A stretch of 64,000 bases of DNA from Bifidobacterium thermophilum (lineage in GTDB: Bacteria; Actinomycetota; Actinomycetes; Actinomycetales; Bifidobacteriaceae). Position 1 is the stretch's first letter; each line of letters begins with the position of its first letter. The position numbers and the translations under genes are program-made. The stretch is from positions 157,311 through 221,310 of the forward strand of contig JGZV01000005.1 in the NCBI GenBank assembly GCA_000741495.1. The letters run 5' to 3'. Positions 1-9,211 of the stretch are shown piece by piece. The notes beneath the pieces were generated by a model that saw only the letters and a program-made list of their open reading frames with translations, was not told the origin of the DNA and ran no database searches.

Positions 1-1
1 C

Positions 2-25
2 ATCGTCGACAACGTCGTGGCGTGA
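2..25 (+). CDS. C-terminal tail of an upstream gene (partial)
   Basis: The window opens inside a reading frame that ends with IVDNVVA and a TGA at 23-25. Only eight codons are visible, so nothing can be read from the protein itself. It sits 24 bases before the tadB-like gene, where Tad clusters normally carry the TadA secretion ATPase, so a TadA tail is the likeliest identity by position. This is inference from gene order only. Confidence 0.3.
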   Translation: MVDNVVA

Positions 26-49
26 CTGTCCGCCGAAGGAGGTGGCAGC

Positions 50-703
50 GTGATGGTGTCGTGGCCGATGCTTGCTGCAATATGTTGTGCGGTGTTGTCG
101 TTGTTGCCGTCATGGGATTGTGCCGTCCGCCGGCGACGATTGCGTGACACAGCTCGATCTCGACGTGTGGCAGCCCGTGCCGCCGCAGGATTGGATGCCG
201 CGCTGGCGATGCTTGCCGCCGGCGTGCGTGCGGGTGGCACGTTGGAGGACGCGTTGTCCAGACTGTCGGGCGAACCGTCGGCAGCGGGCATGGTGGTGGA
301 CCGGGTTACGGTGGTCCGGGCGCTCGCCGGTCATGCCCGTGACGGTGAGTCGGCGTATCTTGGGCAGATTGCCGTGGAAGTGTGTGCCGCCGCTCGGTTG
401 AGCAGACGACTGGGATGCGAGCTGGGGCCTTGCCTCGACGCTGTCGGCGTTTCGTTCCGTCGCAAGGTCGGCCGTGACCAGTTGGTCGCGCAGACGACGG
501 CGATGCCGAAGGCGACCGTGAAACTGTTGCTGGCTTTGCCTGCTGGCACGTGGGCGTTCGATATGCTGCTCGGCGCGAACCCGCTGACGGTGTTATGCGC
601 TTCGCCTGTCGGGTGGGCGTGTCTGGTACTGGGCGTGGGCGGGTACGCGGCCGGCGCGTGCTGGGTGCGTGCAATGCTGCACGCGATGTTGGAACACGAG
701 TGA
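50..703 (+). CDS. TadB-like type II secretion F-domain membrane protein
   Basis: Likely inner-membrane platform component of a Tad (type IVb, Flp) pilus assembly machine. The 217-residue product has a hydrophobic N-terminus, a cytoplasmic helical region typical of T2SSF proteins (about residues 45-165, with alternating GxLxDAL-like helices) and two closely spaced C-terminal membrane segments (about 165-205). Start is the GTG at 50, or the ATG at 53, behind a strong AAGGAGG about 8 bases upstream. It is followed after 19 bases by the tadC-like gene, so the two probably form one operon. It is shorter than a classical TadB of about 300 residues, which is usual for actinobacterial Tad proteins. 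Assignment rests on context and composition, not on a unique motif. Confidence 0.7.
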   Translation: MMVSWPMLAAICCAVLSLLPSWDCAVRRRRLRDTARSRRVAARAAAGLDAALAMLAAGVRAGGTLEDALSRLSGEPSAAGMVVDRVTVVRALAGHARDGESAYLGQIAVEVCAAARLSRRLGCELGPCLDAVGVSFRRKVGRDQLVAQTTAMPKATVKLLLALPAGTWAFDMLLGANPLTVLCASPVGWACLVLGVGGYAAGACWVRAMLHAMLEHE

Positions 704-722
704 ATACGGGAGGGGAACGGAT

Positions 723-1286
723 ATGGGTGTGGAAGTGGTGCCCGTGTATGCGGCGGTTGCGGCTTGGTGCGTGGCGTTGTGCCACTTGCTGCGATGGGTG
801 GGAACGTACCGGATTGACCGTGTACGGGCCGCGATGCGTCCGGCGGACGGCGGGTTGCGCCCCAGTGACGCGTTGATGTTGCAGATGCTTGCCGTGGCGT
901 TGCGCGGCGGCGCGTCGATTCCTTACGCTCTTGAAGCCGTGGGGACGGCGGTTGGCGGGCCTCAAGGGCGAGTCGTGTGCGTGGTGTCGTCGGCGTTATG
1001 CCGTGGCGTTGCGTGGCGTGACGCATGGCTGGTTGACGGGGATGATTGCCCGCCGGTGTGCGTGTTGATCGCTGAAGGGCTGCGTGACGCTTGGGAGCAT
1101 GGCTCGTCACCCGTGCAGGGCTTGCAATTGGCGGTTGAACGTGCCGACCGTGACGCTGATCATGCGATGCGTGAGGGGGCGGCCGCCTTGTCGGTGAAAA
1201 TCCTGCTGCCGATGGGCTTGTGTTTTTTGCCGGCATTCGTCGCCACAGGTGTCGTGCCGACCGCCATGTCGCTGATGGCCGGCTGA
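723..1286 (+). CDS. TadC-like type II secretion F-domain membrane protein
   Basis: Second platform-type protein of the Tad pilus machine. I chose the ATG at 723 because it follows AGGGGAACGG. The frame is open further upstream (GTG or similar at 669) but has no ribosome site there. The 187-residue product has an N-terminal membrane helix (about 5-25), a soluble helical T2SSF-like segment with the repeated LAVALRGGASIPYALEAV type of helix, and a C-terminal hydrophobic pair ending LSMLMAG-like (seen as PTAMSLMAG). TadB and TadC normally pair in the membrane and work with the TadA ATPase. Function is inferred from the neighbouring pilin and TadE genes. Confidence 0.68.
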   Translation: MGVEVVPVYAAVAAWCVALCHLLRWVGTYRIDRVRAAMRPADGGLRPSDALMLQMLAVALRGGASIPYALEAVGTAVGGPQGRVVCVVSSALCRGVAWRDAWLVDGDDCPPVCVLIAEGLRDAWEHGSSPVQGLQLAVERADRDADHAMREGAAALSVKILLPMGLCFLPAFVATGVVPTAMSLMAG

Positions 1287-1449
1287 TACGCCTGCCGCAT
1301 ACCACCTCGTTCCCGCACATGTGGATAACTGACGACTTCTGACCACAATCATCTGCCCGCGTTCCGGTCACGATCAGGCTCCGGCACACTGGGATATATC
1401 GCCACAGCGGGCGATACCCGGATACCGGGTTGGTATGAAAGGAACAGCC

Positions 1450-1740
1450 ATGACACACATTCAATCGGCCACAAGACGCGGCGGCTCGTTCATCGGAGCG
1501 ATGCGCCGGGCGCCCATGACGGCTGCGCGCAAAGCGCGCGAACGGGCCTGCATGATTGACGCGAGAATACGACTGATGGCGATGGAACCGGAGAAGGGGG
1601 CCGCCACCGCGGAGTACGCGATGGTACTCGTGGCCGCCTGCGGGTTCGCCGCAGTCTTGTTCGCCGTCATCAAATCGGATCTCGTGCGCACCCTGGTGAT
1701 CAACCTGATCAAAGGCGCCATGGAGTTGAAGAAGGGCTGA
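1450..1740 (+). CDS. DUF4244 Flp/Tad pilin-like protein
   Basis: Short probable pilin subunit of the Tad pilus. The key sign is the type IVb prepilin junction EKG-AATAEYAM at about residues 52-62. It has glycine before the cut, then glutamate at +5 and tyrosine at +6, followed directly by a hydrophobic stretch (VLVAACGFAAVLFAVI). A prepilin peptidase would remove the unusually long basic leader. I chose the ATG at 1450 because GAAAGGAA lies just before it; an upstream in-frame ATG at 1435 has no ribosome site. A TadE-like gene follows two bases after its stop. Family name DUF4244 is recalled from actinobacterial Tad loci. Confidence 0.8.
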   Translation: MTHIQSATRRGGSFIGAMRRAPMTAARKARERACMIDARIRLMAMEPEKGAATAEYAMVLVAACGFAAVLFAVIKSDLVRTLVINLIKGAMELKKG

Positions 1741-1741
1741 C

Positions 1742-2296
1742 ATGCGCAACGTATATGAACGGGTGTTCGTGCCGTCAACCGGTGACCATCACGCCGGACA
1801 GGGGGAGTCTGGCGTATCGGGGGATTACCGTGCTATCAGCGGGGGGATTGATGCATCGGTACCGGAACTCACACGATTGTCAGGGGGACAACGGTTGGGG
1901 AACACCGGTGTCGTACGGCACCGTTCATATCCTTGCCCGCAGCGTGGCGAGCGGGGTGCCATCACCGCGGAATTCGCGATGGTGCTCCCCGTCGCCATGG
2001 TGCTCATGATCCTGCTCCTGTCGCTGACCCGCGTGGTGACCACATCCATGGCCTGCCAGGACGCCGCTTCCGCCGCAGTGCGGGAACTGGTCATCACCCG
2101 CACGCCAGCCGGCAGTGCCGAAGCGCAACGTATCGCGTCAACGGCCGCCGTCGCGGTCGTGGGGAAAGGCACCACTGCCGCCGTCTCGGAGGATGGGGGA
2201 CTGGTCACTGTACGCACACAGTGCCCGGTTGTTCCGGGAGCGACAGACATCCTGCCGACCATGGTCAACGGGTCGGCGAGTGGAGCAGGCTCATGA
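1742..2296 (+). CDS. TadE-like pseudopilin
   Basis: Minor pseudopilin of the Tad system. Residues about 72-90 show the TadE signature RG-AITAEFAMVLP (glycine, then E at +5 and F at +6) followed by a membrane helix VAMVLMILLLSL. The N-terminal extension of about 70 residues before this motif is long for the family, so a start further downstream is possible, though the ATG at 1742 has AAGGGC in front and sits two bases after the DUF4244 stop. Its stop overlaps the start of the next gene (ATGA), which argues for coupled translation. The extension contains a G6 run at 1839-1844 but the frame remains open through it. Confidence 0.75.
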   Translation: MRNVYERVFVPSTGDHHAGQGESGVSGDYRAISGGIDASVPELTRLSGGQRLGNTGVVRHRSYPCPQRGERGAITAEFAMVLPVAMVLMILLLSLTRVVTTSMACQDAASAAVRELVITRTPAGSAEAQRIASTAAVAVVGKGTTAAVSEDGGLVTVRTQCPVVPGATDILPTMVNGSASGAGS

Positions 2297-2652
2297 ACGC
2301 CGCAACGCGTACCGGGGAACACGGGTCGGGAACCGTGCTCATGCTCAGCGTCGTGGGCATCGCCTGCCTCGCGCTGCTTATCGCGGCGGGTACCGGGCAC
2401 GTGTGGATTGCGTCCAGACAAGCGCTCGCCATGGCGGACACGGCGGCGGTGTCAGCGGCCAGCGCATTGCGCTACGGAACCGGTGACCCATGCCCGGTCG
2501 CGGATCGCGTCATCAGCGCGGAAGGCGGCACAATGGCGTCATGCGTCATCGACGGCGAAGACGTCACCGTGACCGCCATCCGCCGAATCGGCGGGCAACT
2601 GGACATGACAATCAGCAAAACGTCACGCGCCGGCCCCGTCGTATGCCAGTGA
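2293..2652 (+). CDS. Rv3654c-like TadE-family secreted protein
   Basis: Last gene of the Tad operon, a 119-residue protein starting at the ATG that overlaps the TadE stop by four bases. After a short hydrophilic leader (TGEHGSGTVLM) comes a single membrane helix (about residues 15-35, VVGIACLALLIAAGTGHVW) and a small extracytoplasmic domain with three cysteines that could form a disulphide. This is the layout of the Rv3654c group found at the end of actinobacterial Tad loci. The exact role is not established. The longer open frame upstream in the same phase is a shadow of tadE. Confidence 0.7.
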   Translation: MNAATRTGEHGSGTVLMLSVVGIACLALLIAAGTGHVWIASRQALAMADTAAVSAASALRYGTGDPCPVADRVISAEGGTMASCVIDGEDVTVTAIRRIGGQLDMTISKTSRAGPVVCQ

Positions 2653-2762
2653 CCGGTGTGGCGCGTTCGCCTTATTGAAAACCGGGGCGACCGGTTGGAA
2701 GACCGGTAGCGCGTGCCACGTATGCTGGTAAGGCACGATTGCTGCTGATGAAGGAGTTGGAC

Positions 2763-5474
2763 ATGGCGTTGGCATTGTATCGACGGTACCGTCCCGATAC
2801 GTTCGACGGGGTCATCGGACAAGACCAGGTGACCGTACCGCTCAGCCGTGCACTCGACCAAGGCCGACTCACCCACGCATACCTGTTCTCCGGTCCGCGA
2901 GGATGCGGCAAAACCAGTTCCGCACGCATCCTCGCCCGATGCGTGAACTGTGCGAAAGGCCCCACCTCGCATCCGTGCGGCGAATGCCCCAGCTGCAAAG
3001 ACCTGGCCACCGGAGGCCCCGGCTCCATCGACGTCGTGGAAATCGACGCGGCAAGCCACAACGGCGTCGATGACGCGCGCGAACTACGCGAACGCGCCGG
3101 ATTCGCCCCCGCACGCGACCGCTACAAAATCTTCATCCTCGACGAAGCGCACATGGTCACCCAACAGGGATTCAATGCACTGCTCAAAATCGTCGAAGAA
3201 CCGCCGGAACACGTCATGTTCATCTTCGCGACCACAGAACCGGACAAAGTGATCGGCACCATCCGTTCACGCACCCACCACTACCCGTTCCGCTTGGTCC
3301 CGCCTGAGGTCATGGGGCCATACCTTGAACGCATCTGCGACAAGGAGCAGATCAAACCCGAGCCCGGCGTCCTCAAACTCGCCATGCGTGCCGGCGGCGG
3401 CTCGGTGCGTGACACCCTCTCCGTACTCGACCAGCTCATGGTCGGCTCCGAACACGGTGTCATTTCACACGATTCCGCCGTAGCGCTACTCGGATTCACC
3501 CCGGACTCCCTGATCGGCGAAGCGATTGACGCCATCATCGACCGAGACGGCGAACAACTGTACGGTGTCATCCAAAAAGTCGTCGTCGGCGGTTTCGAAC
3601 CCCGACGTTTCGTGGAAGACCTCCTGGCCCGCGTACGCGACCTCCTGGTACTCACCTTGGGCGGCGAGCGTGCGGAAAGCGTGCTCAGCGACGATGCAGC
3701 CGTCGAAGACATCGACGACCTGCACCGGCAGTCGCAAGCCCTTGGCCTGCGCTCGCTGACGACAATCGCCGACACGATCAACGACACGCTCGGCACAATG
3801 TCCGGCGCCACATCGCCGCGCATGCGGCTGGAATTGCTTGCCGCACGCCTGCTCGCCAGCCGCGAGGAGAACGTTTTCGGCACACCCGGCGCGGCGTCGT
3901 CGGAACACAACGGCGCGGCACCGACACAGGCGGACCAGCCGGCCGCCCGCACCGGATTCATCGATTCGACGCGTAACAAGCGTAACAAGCAGGTGTCGGC
4001 GGAGACACCACGTCATACGGCAGTCCCGGCAGCCGAACAGACGGCGCAGCACTCCACCCCATCCTTCGCCCCACAACAATCATCCACGGCGACCATGACG
4101 GCGAATACAGCCGCACCGTCGCCGACAAGCCCGACAGCGGCCGTCAGCCAAACCCAGGAGCCGCGCAGTATCGAGGAACGCTGGCAGGATGTCCTCACCG
4201 CACTCCCCGCGGATGTCCGCGAATACGTGGGACGCGAGCAAGTGCCATCCGTGCGTTTGATCACCGGCCCGGCGGGGAAATCCAAACTGTTGATGACCTT
4301 CGCCCGCCCGATCGACCAGCATGCGTTCGCGCTCGCGGTATCCTCCGACGACGCCTACGACGGTAAGAAAGCGGCGATTGTCGTACAGGACGTGGTCAAA
4401 CAAGTGTTCGGCGAGGGAACGCGGATTTCCCCGACACCGACCGCGGCGAACGGCGAAACCGTTGAATCCATCAGACGGATGTCGCCGGAGCAGGTCAGCC
4501 AGGTCAAACGCGAAATCGCGCTCGCACGGGCCAAACAGAGTGCGGCCACACTTGCCGCGGTGACTGTCGGAATGCACGGCGCCGCCGGCAAGGAAGCCAA
4601 AACCCCGGCACAGGCGGACGGCGGACCACATGATCAGGACGATCCGAGCCACCGAGGCGATGCCGGCGTTTCCGCGGCGGCGGTTTTCGCTCCGGTGACC
4701 GGCGGCCCGGCATCTCCGAGCCCCGCCTCGACGCCGCTGGCAGGACAGCTGGCATCATCTGATCAGACGTTCGACGAGGATGACCCGTGGATGCAACCGC
4801 TGCCCACACCGTCCCTGTCACAATCGCATGCCCCCGCCGCGGCTGTAGGCGGGCCGACAGTGTCTGCAACACCCGAAACGCCAAGCCATCATGGCAAGCA
4901 TGTGGCTGTCCCCGATATCAGCGACGGCGTCGACCCGTGGGCGACATCATCCGTCCCTGCGACATCATCCGACAGCATCCCAAACGGGGCGGACGCCGGC
5001 AATCCGACAGCCGACCGCACTCACAGCGCCCGAACAGTCTCGAACGTCCAGCATGCCGGCGACGTGTGGCAGACGATGCCGGATCAGCCACAAGCCGAGC
5101 CCCAGCCGTATGACGACACGCAAAGTATGCCGGAACCCGTCGAACCGCAGGACGATCCGTGGGCGCAACAGCCCGGAGATATCAACGCCGCCGATCCTGC
5201 GGCGCAGCCCGACGCCCCTGCCGTATCGCCGGTCGCCCCCGAAGACGACGAGTATTCACTGAACGACGAATCGCTCGGTACGGCCACAGCGTTGAGTATT
5301 GATGAACTCACAGAACTCTTCGACGTGAAAACCGTCGAACAGTTCGCCCCCCGACGACCCGAAGAACCCGAAGAACATCCAGCCGCCGAATCGTACAACG
5401 GCATGACCGGTCCCGGAACGCCTGATACCTTAGACACCGCAAGCCGGCAATCGCACCGCATGCAGAAAGGATAA
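2763..5474 (+). CDS. dnaX: DNA polymerase III subunit gamma/tau
   Basis: Clamp-loader ATPase of the replicative polymerase. Start is the ATG at 2763 behind AAGGAG; it gives the canonical [12 protein letters not shown]-terminus. Walker A is GPRGCGKT at residues 44-51, and the zinc-module cysteines are at about 63, 72, 75 and 78. The Walker B region reads FILDEAH and the following core ([13 protein letters not shown]) is standard. At 903 residues it is long. Residues beyond about 370 form a Pro/Ala/Asp-rich, low-complexity tau-like tail with a more ordered patch (about 475-600) resembling the tau DnaB/polymerase-binding region. No slippery heptamer is needed to explain the product. recR follows after eight bases, the common dnaX-recR pairing. 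Confidence 0.97.
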   Translation: MALALYRRYRPDTFDGVIGQDQVTVPLSRALDQGRLTHAYLFSGPRGCGKTSSARILARCVNCAKGPTSHPCGECPSCKDLATGGPGSIDVVEIDAASHNGVDDARELRERAGFAPARDRYKIFILDEAHMVTQQGFNALLKIVEEPPEHVMFIFATTEPDKVIGTIRSRTHHYPFRLVPPEVMGPYLERICDKEQIKPEPGVLKLAMRAGGGSVRDTLSVLDQLMVGSEHGVISHDSAVALLGFTPDSLIGEAIDAIIDRDGEQLYGVIQKVVVGGFEPRRFVEDLLARVRDLLVLTLGGERAESVLSDDAAVEDIDDLHRQSQALGLRSLTTIADTINDTLGTMSGATSPRMRLELLAARLLASREENVFGTPGAASSEHNGAAPTQADQPAARTGFIDSTRNKRNKQVSAETPRHTAVPAAEQTAQHSTPSFAPQQSSTATMTANTAAPSPTSPTAAVSQTQEPRSIEERWQDVLTALPADVREYVGREQVPSVRLITGPAGKSKLLMTFARPIDQHAFALAVSSDDAYDGKKAAIVVQDVVKQVFGEGTRISPTPTAANGETVESIRRMSPEQVSQVKREIALARAKQSAATLAAVTVGMHGAAGKEAKTPAQADGGPHDQDDPSHRGDAGVSAAAVFAPVTGGPASPSPASTPLAGQLASSDQTFDEDDPWMQPLPTPSLSQSHAPAAAVGGPTVSATPETPSHHGKHVAVPDISDGVDPWATSSVPATSSDSIPNGADAGNPTADRTHSARTVSNVQHAGDVWQTMPDQPQAEPQPYDDTQSMPEPVEPQDDPWAQQPGDINAADPAAQPDAPAVSPVAPEDDEYSLNDESLGTATALSIDELTELFDVKTVEQFAPRRPEEPEEHPAAESYNGMTGPGTPDTLDTASRQSHRMQKG

Positions 5475-5481
5475 TGACGAT

Positions 5482-6084
5482 ATGGCTTTGGCCTACGACG
5501 GCGCCATCCAGCGTCTGATCGACGCGTTCGCCAAGCTTCCCGGCATCGGGCCCAAAGGCGCGCAGCGCATCGCCTTCTACCTGCTGTCCGCAAGCGAAGA
5601 CGAGGCGCGCAACCTCGCCGACGCCATCATTGACGTGAAAGAACACGTGCGATTCTGCGACACGTGCGGCAATGTGTGTGAAACCAGCCCCTGCCCGATC
5701 TGCTCGGATCCGCGGCGTGACCAATCCATGATCTGCGTGGTTGAAGAGCCCAAGGACGTGATGAGCATCGAACGCACGCGTGAATACCACGGCCTGTACC
5801 ATGTGCTCGGCGGTGCCATCAACCCGATGGCCAACGTCGGCCCGGCGGACCTCAACATCGCCAAACTGCTCGAACGCCTGCAAAACCCTGACATCAAAGA
5901 AATCATCCTCGCCCTCGACCCGAATATCGAAGGCGAAGCGACCACCAGCTATCTCAGCCGTCTGCTGGCACCGCTCGGCATCAAAGTCACCCGGCTCGCC
6001 AGCGGTCTGCCGGTCGGCAGCGACCTCGAATACGCGGACGAAATCACCCTCGGACGTGCGCTCACCGGCAGACGTGAAGCCTGA
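5482..6084 (+). CDS. recR: Recombination mediator protein RecR
   Basis: RecFOR-pathway protein that helps load RecA on gapped DNA. The 200-residue length is normal. It shows an N-terminal helix-hairpin-helix ([24 protein letters not shown]), a C4 zinc finger of the form CxxC..CxxC at about residues 57-72, and a Toprim domain ([12 protein letters not shown]). The C-terminal stretch TYLSRLL-like ([13 protein letters not shown]) matches the Walker-B-like end of the family. It lies eight bases after dnaX with AAAGGA as ribosome site. Confidence 0.97.
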   Translation: MALAYDGAIQRLIDAFAKLPGIGPKGAQRIAFYLLSASEDEARNLADAIIDVKEHVRFCDTCGNVCETSPCPICSDPRRDQSMICVVEEPKDVMSIERTREYHGLYHVLGGAINPMANVGPADLNIAKLLERLQNPDIKEIILALDPNIEGEATTSYLSRLLAPLGIKVTRLASGLPVGSDLEYADEITLGRALTGRREA

Positions 6085-6144
6085 GCTGCCGGTATGCCGT
6101 TCCGCATGCTGGTCACCCCACATCCGGCCGTATTGCGCGGCTCG

Positions 6145-6150
6145 TATAAT
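6145..6150 (+). promoter_or_regulatory. Candidate -10 element upstream of the aspartokinase gene
   Basis: A perfect TATAAT lies 59 bases before the GTG start of the aspartokinase gene in the recR to aspartokinase gap. No good -35 hexamer is visible at 16-18 bases upstream, so this is a suggestion only. Confidence 0.35.
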
Positions 6151-6208
6151 CGTCACACTTGCGTATCATATGGACGCAGGATATTCCTTTAGAGAAGATT
6201 GGACAATC

Positions 6209-6979
6209 GTGGCTCTTATCGTGCAAAAGTACGGCGGCTCCTCGGTCGCCGATACTGACTCGATCAAGCGTGTTGCCAAGCGTATCATCGAGACGAAGAA
6301 CGCGGGCAACGACGTTGCTGTAGTGGTTTCGGCTATGGGAGACACCACCGATGACCTCATCGATCAGGCGATGAGCATCGATTCGACCCCGCCGGCCCGT
6401 GAAATGGACATGCTCATGACCGCAGGCGAGCGTATTTCCATGAGCCTGCTGTCCATGGCGATCCATTCCGCCGGCTCGCACGCATACTCCTTCACCGGTT
6501 CCCAGGCCGGGTTCATGACGGATGCCCGGTTCGGTGCGGCGCATATCCGCGCCGTCAAGCCTGATCGTGTCCGTCATGCGCTCGAAAAAGGCAGTGTCGC
6601 GATTGTCGCCGGATTCCAAGGCATCAACGAGGATGGCGACGCCACCACGCTCGGCCGCGGCGGTTCCGACACGTCCGCTGTCGCACTGGCTGTCGCGCTT
6701 GGCGCCGACGTGTGCGAGATTTACACGGATGTTGACGGCGTGTTCACCGCCGACCCGCGTATCGTCCCGACCGCCCGCCGCATTCCCGTCATCGATTACG
6801 AGTCCATGCTGGAAATGTCATCCTGCGGTTCGAAGGTGCTTGCCTTGCGTTGTGTCGAATACGCGCAACGTTTCGGCATGCCGCTGCACGTGCGCAGCTC
6901 CTTCTCCCACCGCAACGGCACACTGATTTTGCCTGAGGGCATCAGCCCGGCATCGGTGCCGAACCTCACACGCGAGTAG
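6209..6979 (+). CDS. lysC: Aspartate kinase, catalytic domain protein
   Basis: Phosphorylates L-aspartate, the first step towards lysine, threonine and methionine. I chose the GTG at 6209, which gives the family N-terminus [13 protein letters not shown]. Upstream codons in the open frame have no ribosome site. The 256-residue product carries the substrate/ATP signatures KYGGSSV (residues 7-13), [15 protein letters not shown] and [11 protein letters not shown], then stops after the kinase fold. The two regulatory ACT domains, normally in the same chain, are encoded separately by the next gene 106 bases downstream. The kinase half would need the ACT protein for feedback control. Confidence 0.93.
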   Translation: MALIVQKYGGSSVADTDSIKRVAKRIIETKNAGNDVAVVVSAMGDTTDDLIDQAMSIDSTPPAREMDMLMTAGERISMSLLSMAIHSAGSHAYSFTGSQAGFMTDARFGAAHIRAVKPDRVRHALEKGSVAIVAGFQGINEDGDATTLGRGGSDTSAVALAVALGADVCEIYTDVDGVFTADPRIVPTARRIPVIDYESMLEMSSCGSKVLALRCVEYAQRFGMPLHVRSSFSHRNGTLILPEGISPASVPNLTRE

Positions 6980-7085
6980 CGAGAAACCCTGCCGAACGGT
7001 TCCGGGCTGATCGCTGGACACAACTTCCGTACCCTTATCCCACCGACCGCAACACATACGTACGTTGCACTGATTCGAGGAAACA

Positions 7086-7652
7086 ATGAACGAGAACGAC
7101 AACAAATCCATGGGCGACCTGTTCCCTGACCTGGGTCCCGAGACCCCGGTCATCTCCGGTGTCGCGCACGACCGCAGCGAGGCGCTGGTCACCGTGCGCC
7201 GCGTGCCGAACGAGCCGGGCATGGCGGCAAAGGTGTTCACCAAGCTCGCCGAAGTCGGCGTGAACGTGGACATGATCGTGCAAGCGAGCGCCTCCACCGG
7301 CACCGCGGATATTTCCTTCACCGTCCCGGAAACCGCTGTCAAGCATGTGCAGGATCTGCTGCAGAACAAGCATGATGAGCTGGGCTACCAGTCCTTCGAC
7401 GTGAACACGAGCGTCGGCAAGGTCGCCGTGGTCGGCGTGGGCATGAAGACGCATGCCGGTCTGGCGGCGAAGTTCTTCAACGCGCTGAGTGACGCCGGTA
7501 TCAACGTGCTCATGATCTCCACGTCCGAGATTCGCATCGCGGCCCTGGTCCCGCTCGACCAGCTCGATGACGCGGTGCGCGCGCTGCACACGGCGTACGG
7601 CCTTGACGCCGACCAGGTGGAGGCCGTGGTGTACGGCGGCACCGGCCGCTGA
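7086..7652 (+). CDS. Aspartokinase regulatory subunit with two ACT domains
   Basis: A 188-residue protein made almost entirely of two ACT domains (about residues 33-105 and 110-185; motifs VPNEPGMAAKVFTKLAEVGVNVDMI and THAGLAAKFFNALSDAGINVLMISTSE). In one-piece aspartokinases these sit at the C-terminus and bind lysine/threonine. In Corynebacterium the equivalent beta subunit comes from an internal start within lysC. Here it is a separate gene with its own GAGGAAAC ribosome site. It should assemble with the upstream kinase domain as an alpha2beta2-type enzyme. The short hydrophilic leader has no counterpart I recognise. Confidence 0.9.
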   Translation: MNENDNKSMGDLFPDLGPETPVISGVAHDRSEALVTVRRVPNEPGMAAKVFTKLAEVGVNVDMIVQASASTGTADISFTVPETAVKHVQDLLQNKHDELGYQSFDVNTSVGKVAVVGVGMKTHAGLAAKFFNALSDAGINVLMISTSEIRIAALVPLDQLDDAVRALHTAYGLDADQVEAVVYGGTGR

Positions 7653-7836
7653 ACCGCTGGACTGAGAGCTGCTGAGCCGCAAACTCGGTGATGTTCCTGC
7701 CTCGGGGCAGTAGGGCGTTAATGTGGCGAAAGCCCCGTCGTCGGTTGTATGCCGGCGGCGGGCATTGTCACATTTGGCGTATGGCGTATGTCTCGTCATG
7801 CGCAACTGGTCGAACGGATAGGCTACGGCAACAACA

Positions 7837-7898
7837 AACGGCGGTATCCGCCCGCCCGCGCATGCCGTGACATACGCGGGTAGGCAGATACCGCCGTT
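7837..7898 (-). terminator. Hairpin terminator of asd
   Basis: Arms of 24 bases (7837-7860 and 7875-7898) around a 14-base loop, starting about 22 bases after the asd stop. Read as the minus-strand transcript, the arms pair with two G-U wobbles and one mismatch. On the plus strand these become real mismatches, so the structure fits asd better than the ACT gene. The transcript continues into UUGUUGUUG. Confidence 0.75.
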
Positions 7899-7920
7899 AT
7901 CGGTGTTTGCCGACGCTATC

Positions 7921-9015
7921 TTATTTGGCTTCGATATAGCCGAGCGCGTGCAGCATCTCAGCGCATTCAAGCGCGCCGCCGGCCGCACCGCGCAGTGTGT
8001 TGTGCGCGAGGCCGACGAACTTCCAATCGAAAATCGAATCCGGGCGCAAACGGCCGATGGAAATGCCCATGCCGCCCTCGTAATCGACATCCAGCTTCAC
8101 CTGCGGACGGTCGTCCTCGGTGAGGTACTGGATGAACTGCTTCGGCGCGTGCGGCAGGCCGAGTTTGGCGGCTTCGCTCGTGTAGTTCACGAGACGGTCG
8201 ACGAGCTCCTCCTTGGACGGGTCCTTCCCGAAATTGATGAACACGGTGGACGTGTGACCGTTGAGCACAGGCACGCGGATGCACTGCGAGGTGATGCGCA
8301 GCGGGCCTTCGAACGGAACGATCTGTCCGGTCGCGTCATCGACATGGCCGAAGACCTTGAGCGGCTCCTTCTCGGATTTCGCTTCCTCGCCCGCGATGTA
8401 CGGGATGATGTTGCCGACCATCTCCGGCCAGTCCTTGAAGGTCTTGCCGGCGCCGGAAATCGCCTGATACGTGCTGACGATGACCTCGTGCGGCTCGAAT
8501 TCCTTCCACGCGGCGAGAGCCGGCGTATACGCCTGGATTGAGCAGTTCGGCTTGACGGCGATGAAGCCGCGCGTGGTGCCCAGACGCTTGCGCTGATACT
8601 TGATCACGTCGAAATGCTGCGGATTGATTTCTGGCACGACCATCGGCACATCCGGCGTCCAACGGTGGGCGCTGTTATTGGACACCACCGGGGTTTCGGT
8701 CTTCGCGTACTGCTCCTCGATTGCGCGGATCTCGTCCTTCGGCATGTTGACTGCGGAGAACAGGAAATCGACATCCGCGGAGACACCTTCGACATCCGCC
8801 ACATCCTTGACGACCATGGACTTGACGAACTGAGGCATCGGGGTTTCCATCTTCCAACGCCCGCCGACGGCCTCCTCGTAGGTTTTGCCGGCGCTGTGCG
8901 CCGACGCCGCGAGGGTGACCAGCTCGAACCACGGGTGGTTTTCGAGCAGGGTGACGAAGCGTTGCCCGACCATGCCGGTTGCGCCGAGAATGCCGACCTT
9001 GATTTTCTGTGACAT
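7921..9015 (-). CDS. asd: Aspartate-semialdehyde dehydrogenase
   Basis: Reduces aspartyl phosphate to aspartate semialdehyde, the second step after the aspartokinase encoded just upstream on the other strand. The 364-residue length and motifs match the yeast/archaeal-type family. The NADP-binding loop is GILGATGMVGQRF at residues 8-20, the catalytic cysteine region is KPNCSIQAY, and the conserved VNGHTSTV-like segment reads VLNGHTSTVFI. Start at 9015 is supported by GAAAGG about six bases upstream. It is convergent with the aspartokinase pair, so the pathway genes sit together but are not co-transcribed. Confidence 0.96.
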   Translation of the reverse strand: MSQKIKVGILGATGMVGQRFVTLLENHPWFELVTLAASAHSAGKTYEEAVGGRWKMETPMPQFVKSMVVKDVADVEGVSADVDFLFSAVNMPKDEIRAIEEQYAKTETPVVSNNSAHRWTPDVPMVVPEINPQHFDVIKYQRKRLGTTRGFIAVKPNCSIQAYTPALAAWKEFEPHEVIVSTYQAISGAGKTFKDWPEMVGNIIPYIAGEEAKSEKEPLKVFGHVDDATGQIVPFEGPLRITSQCIRVPVLNGHTSTVFINFGKDPSKEELVDRLVNYTSEAAKLGLPHAPKQFIQYLTEDDRPQVKLDVDYEGGMGISIGRLRPDSIFDWKFVGLAHNTLRGAAGGALECAEMLHALGYIEAK

Positions 9016-9167
9016 TATGGCCTTTCGATTGCAAGGGTTACTGCGCAGTACAATGCCCGAACCTTCGGTCGTGTACGTGTGCGAGCCATGCTAGCAGAAC
9101 ACATGCTCAGCAATCATCCGGCTTTCATATCGTGGTCGGCTGCCGGCCGCCCGGCAGTAAGGCTCAC

Positions 9168-9202
9168 GGCTCGCAGACCGCGTCGTTGCGGTGCTGCGAG
9201 CC
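9168..9202 (-). terminator. Hairpin terminator downstream of prs
   Basis: GGCTCGCA...TGCGAGCC arms with an inner ACCGC/GCGGT pair lie just after the prs stop on the minus strand. The following sequence is not strongly T-rich, so termination efficiency is uncertain. Confidence 0.55.
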
Positions 9203-9211
9203 GGGTGGGTC

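Noticed and set aside
331..1749. Very long minus-strand open frame opposite the Tad genes
   Set aside because: High-GC antisense frame with Arg/Pro/His-rich nonsense composition. The plus strand has five coherent Tad genes with ribosome sites and pilin motifs.
1839..1844. G6 run in the tadE-like gene as another frameshift
   Set aside because: The frame stays open through it and no alternative frame gives a better TadE N-terminus.
2763..5474. Programmed frameshift for making gamma in dnaX
   Set aside because: No A-rich slippery heptamer with downstream hairpin was seen. The single long frame explains the gene.
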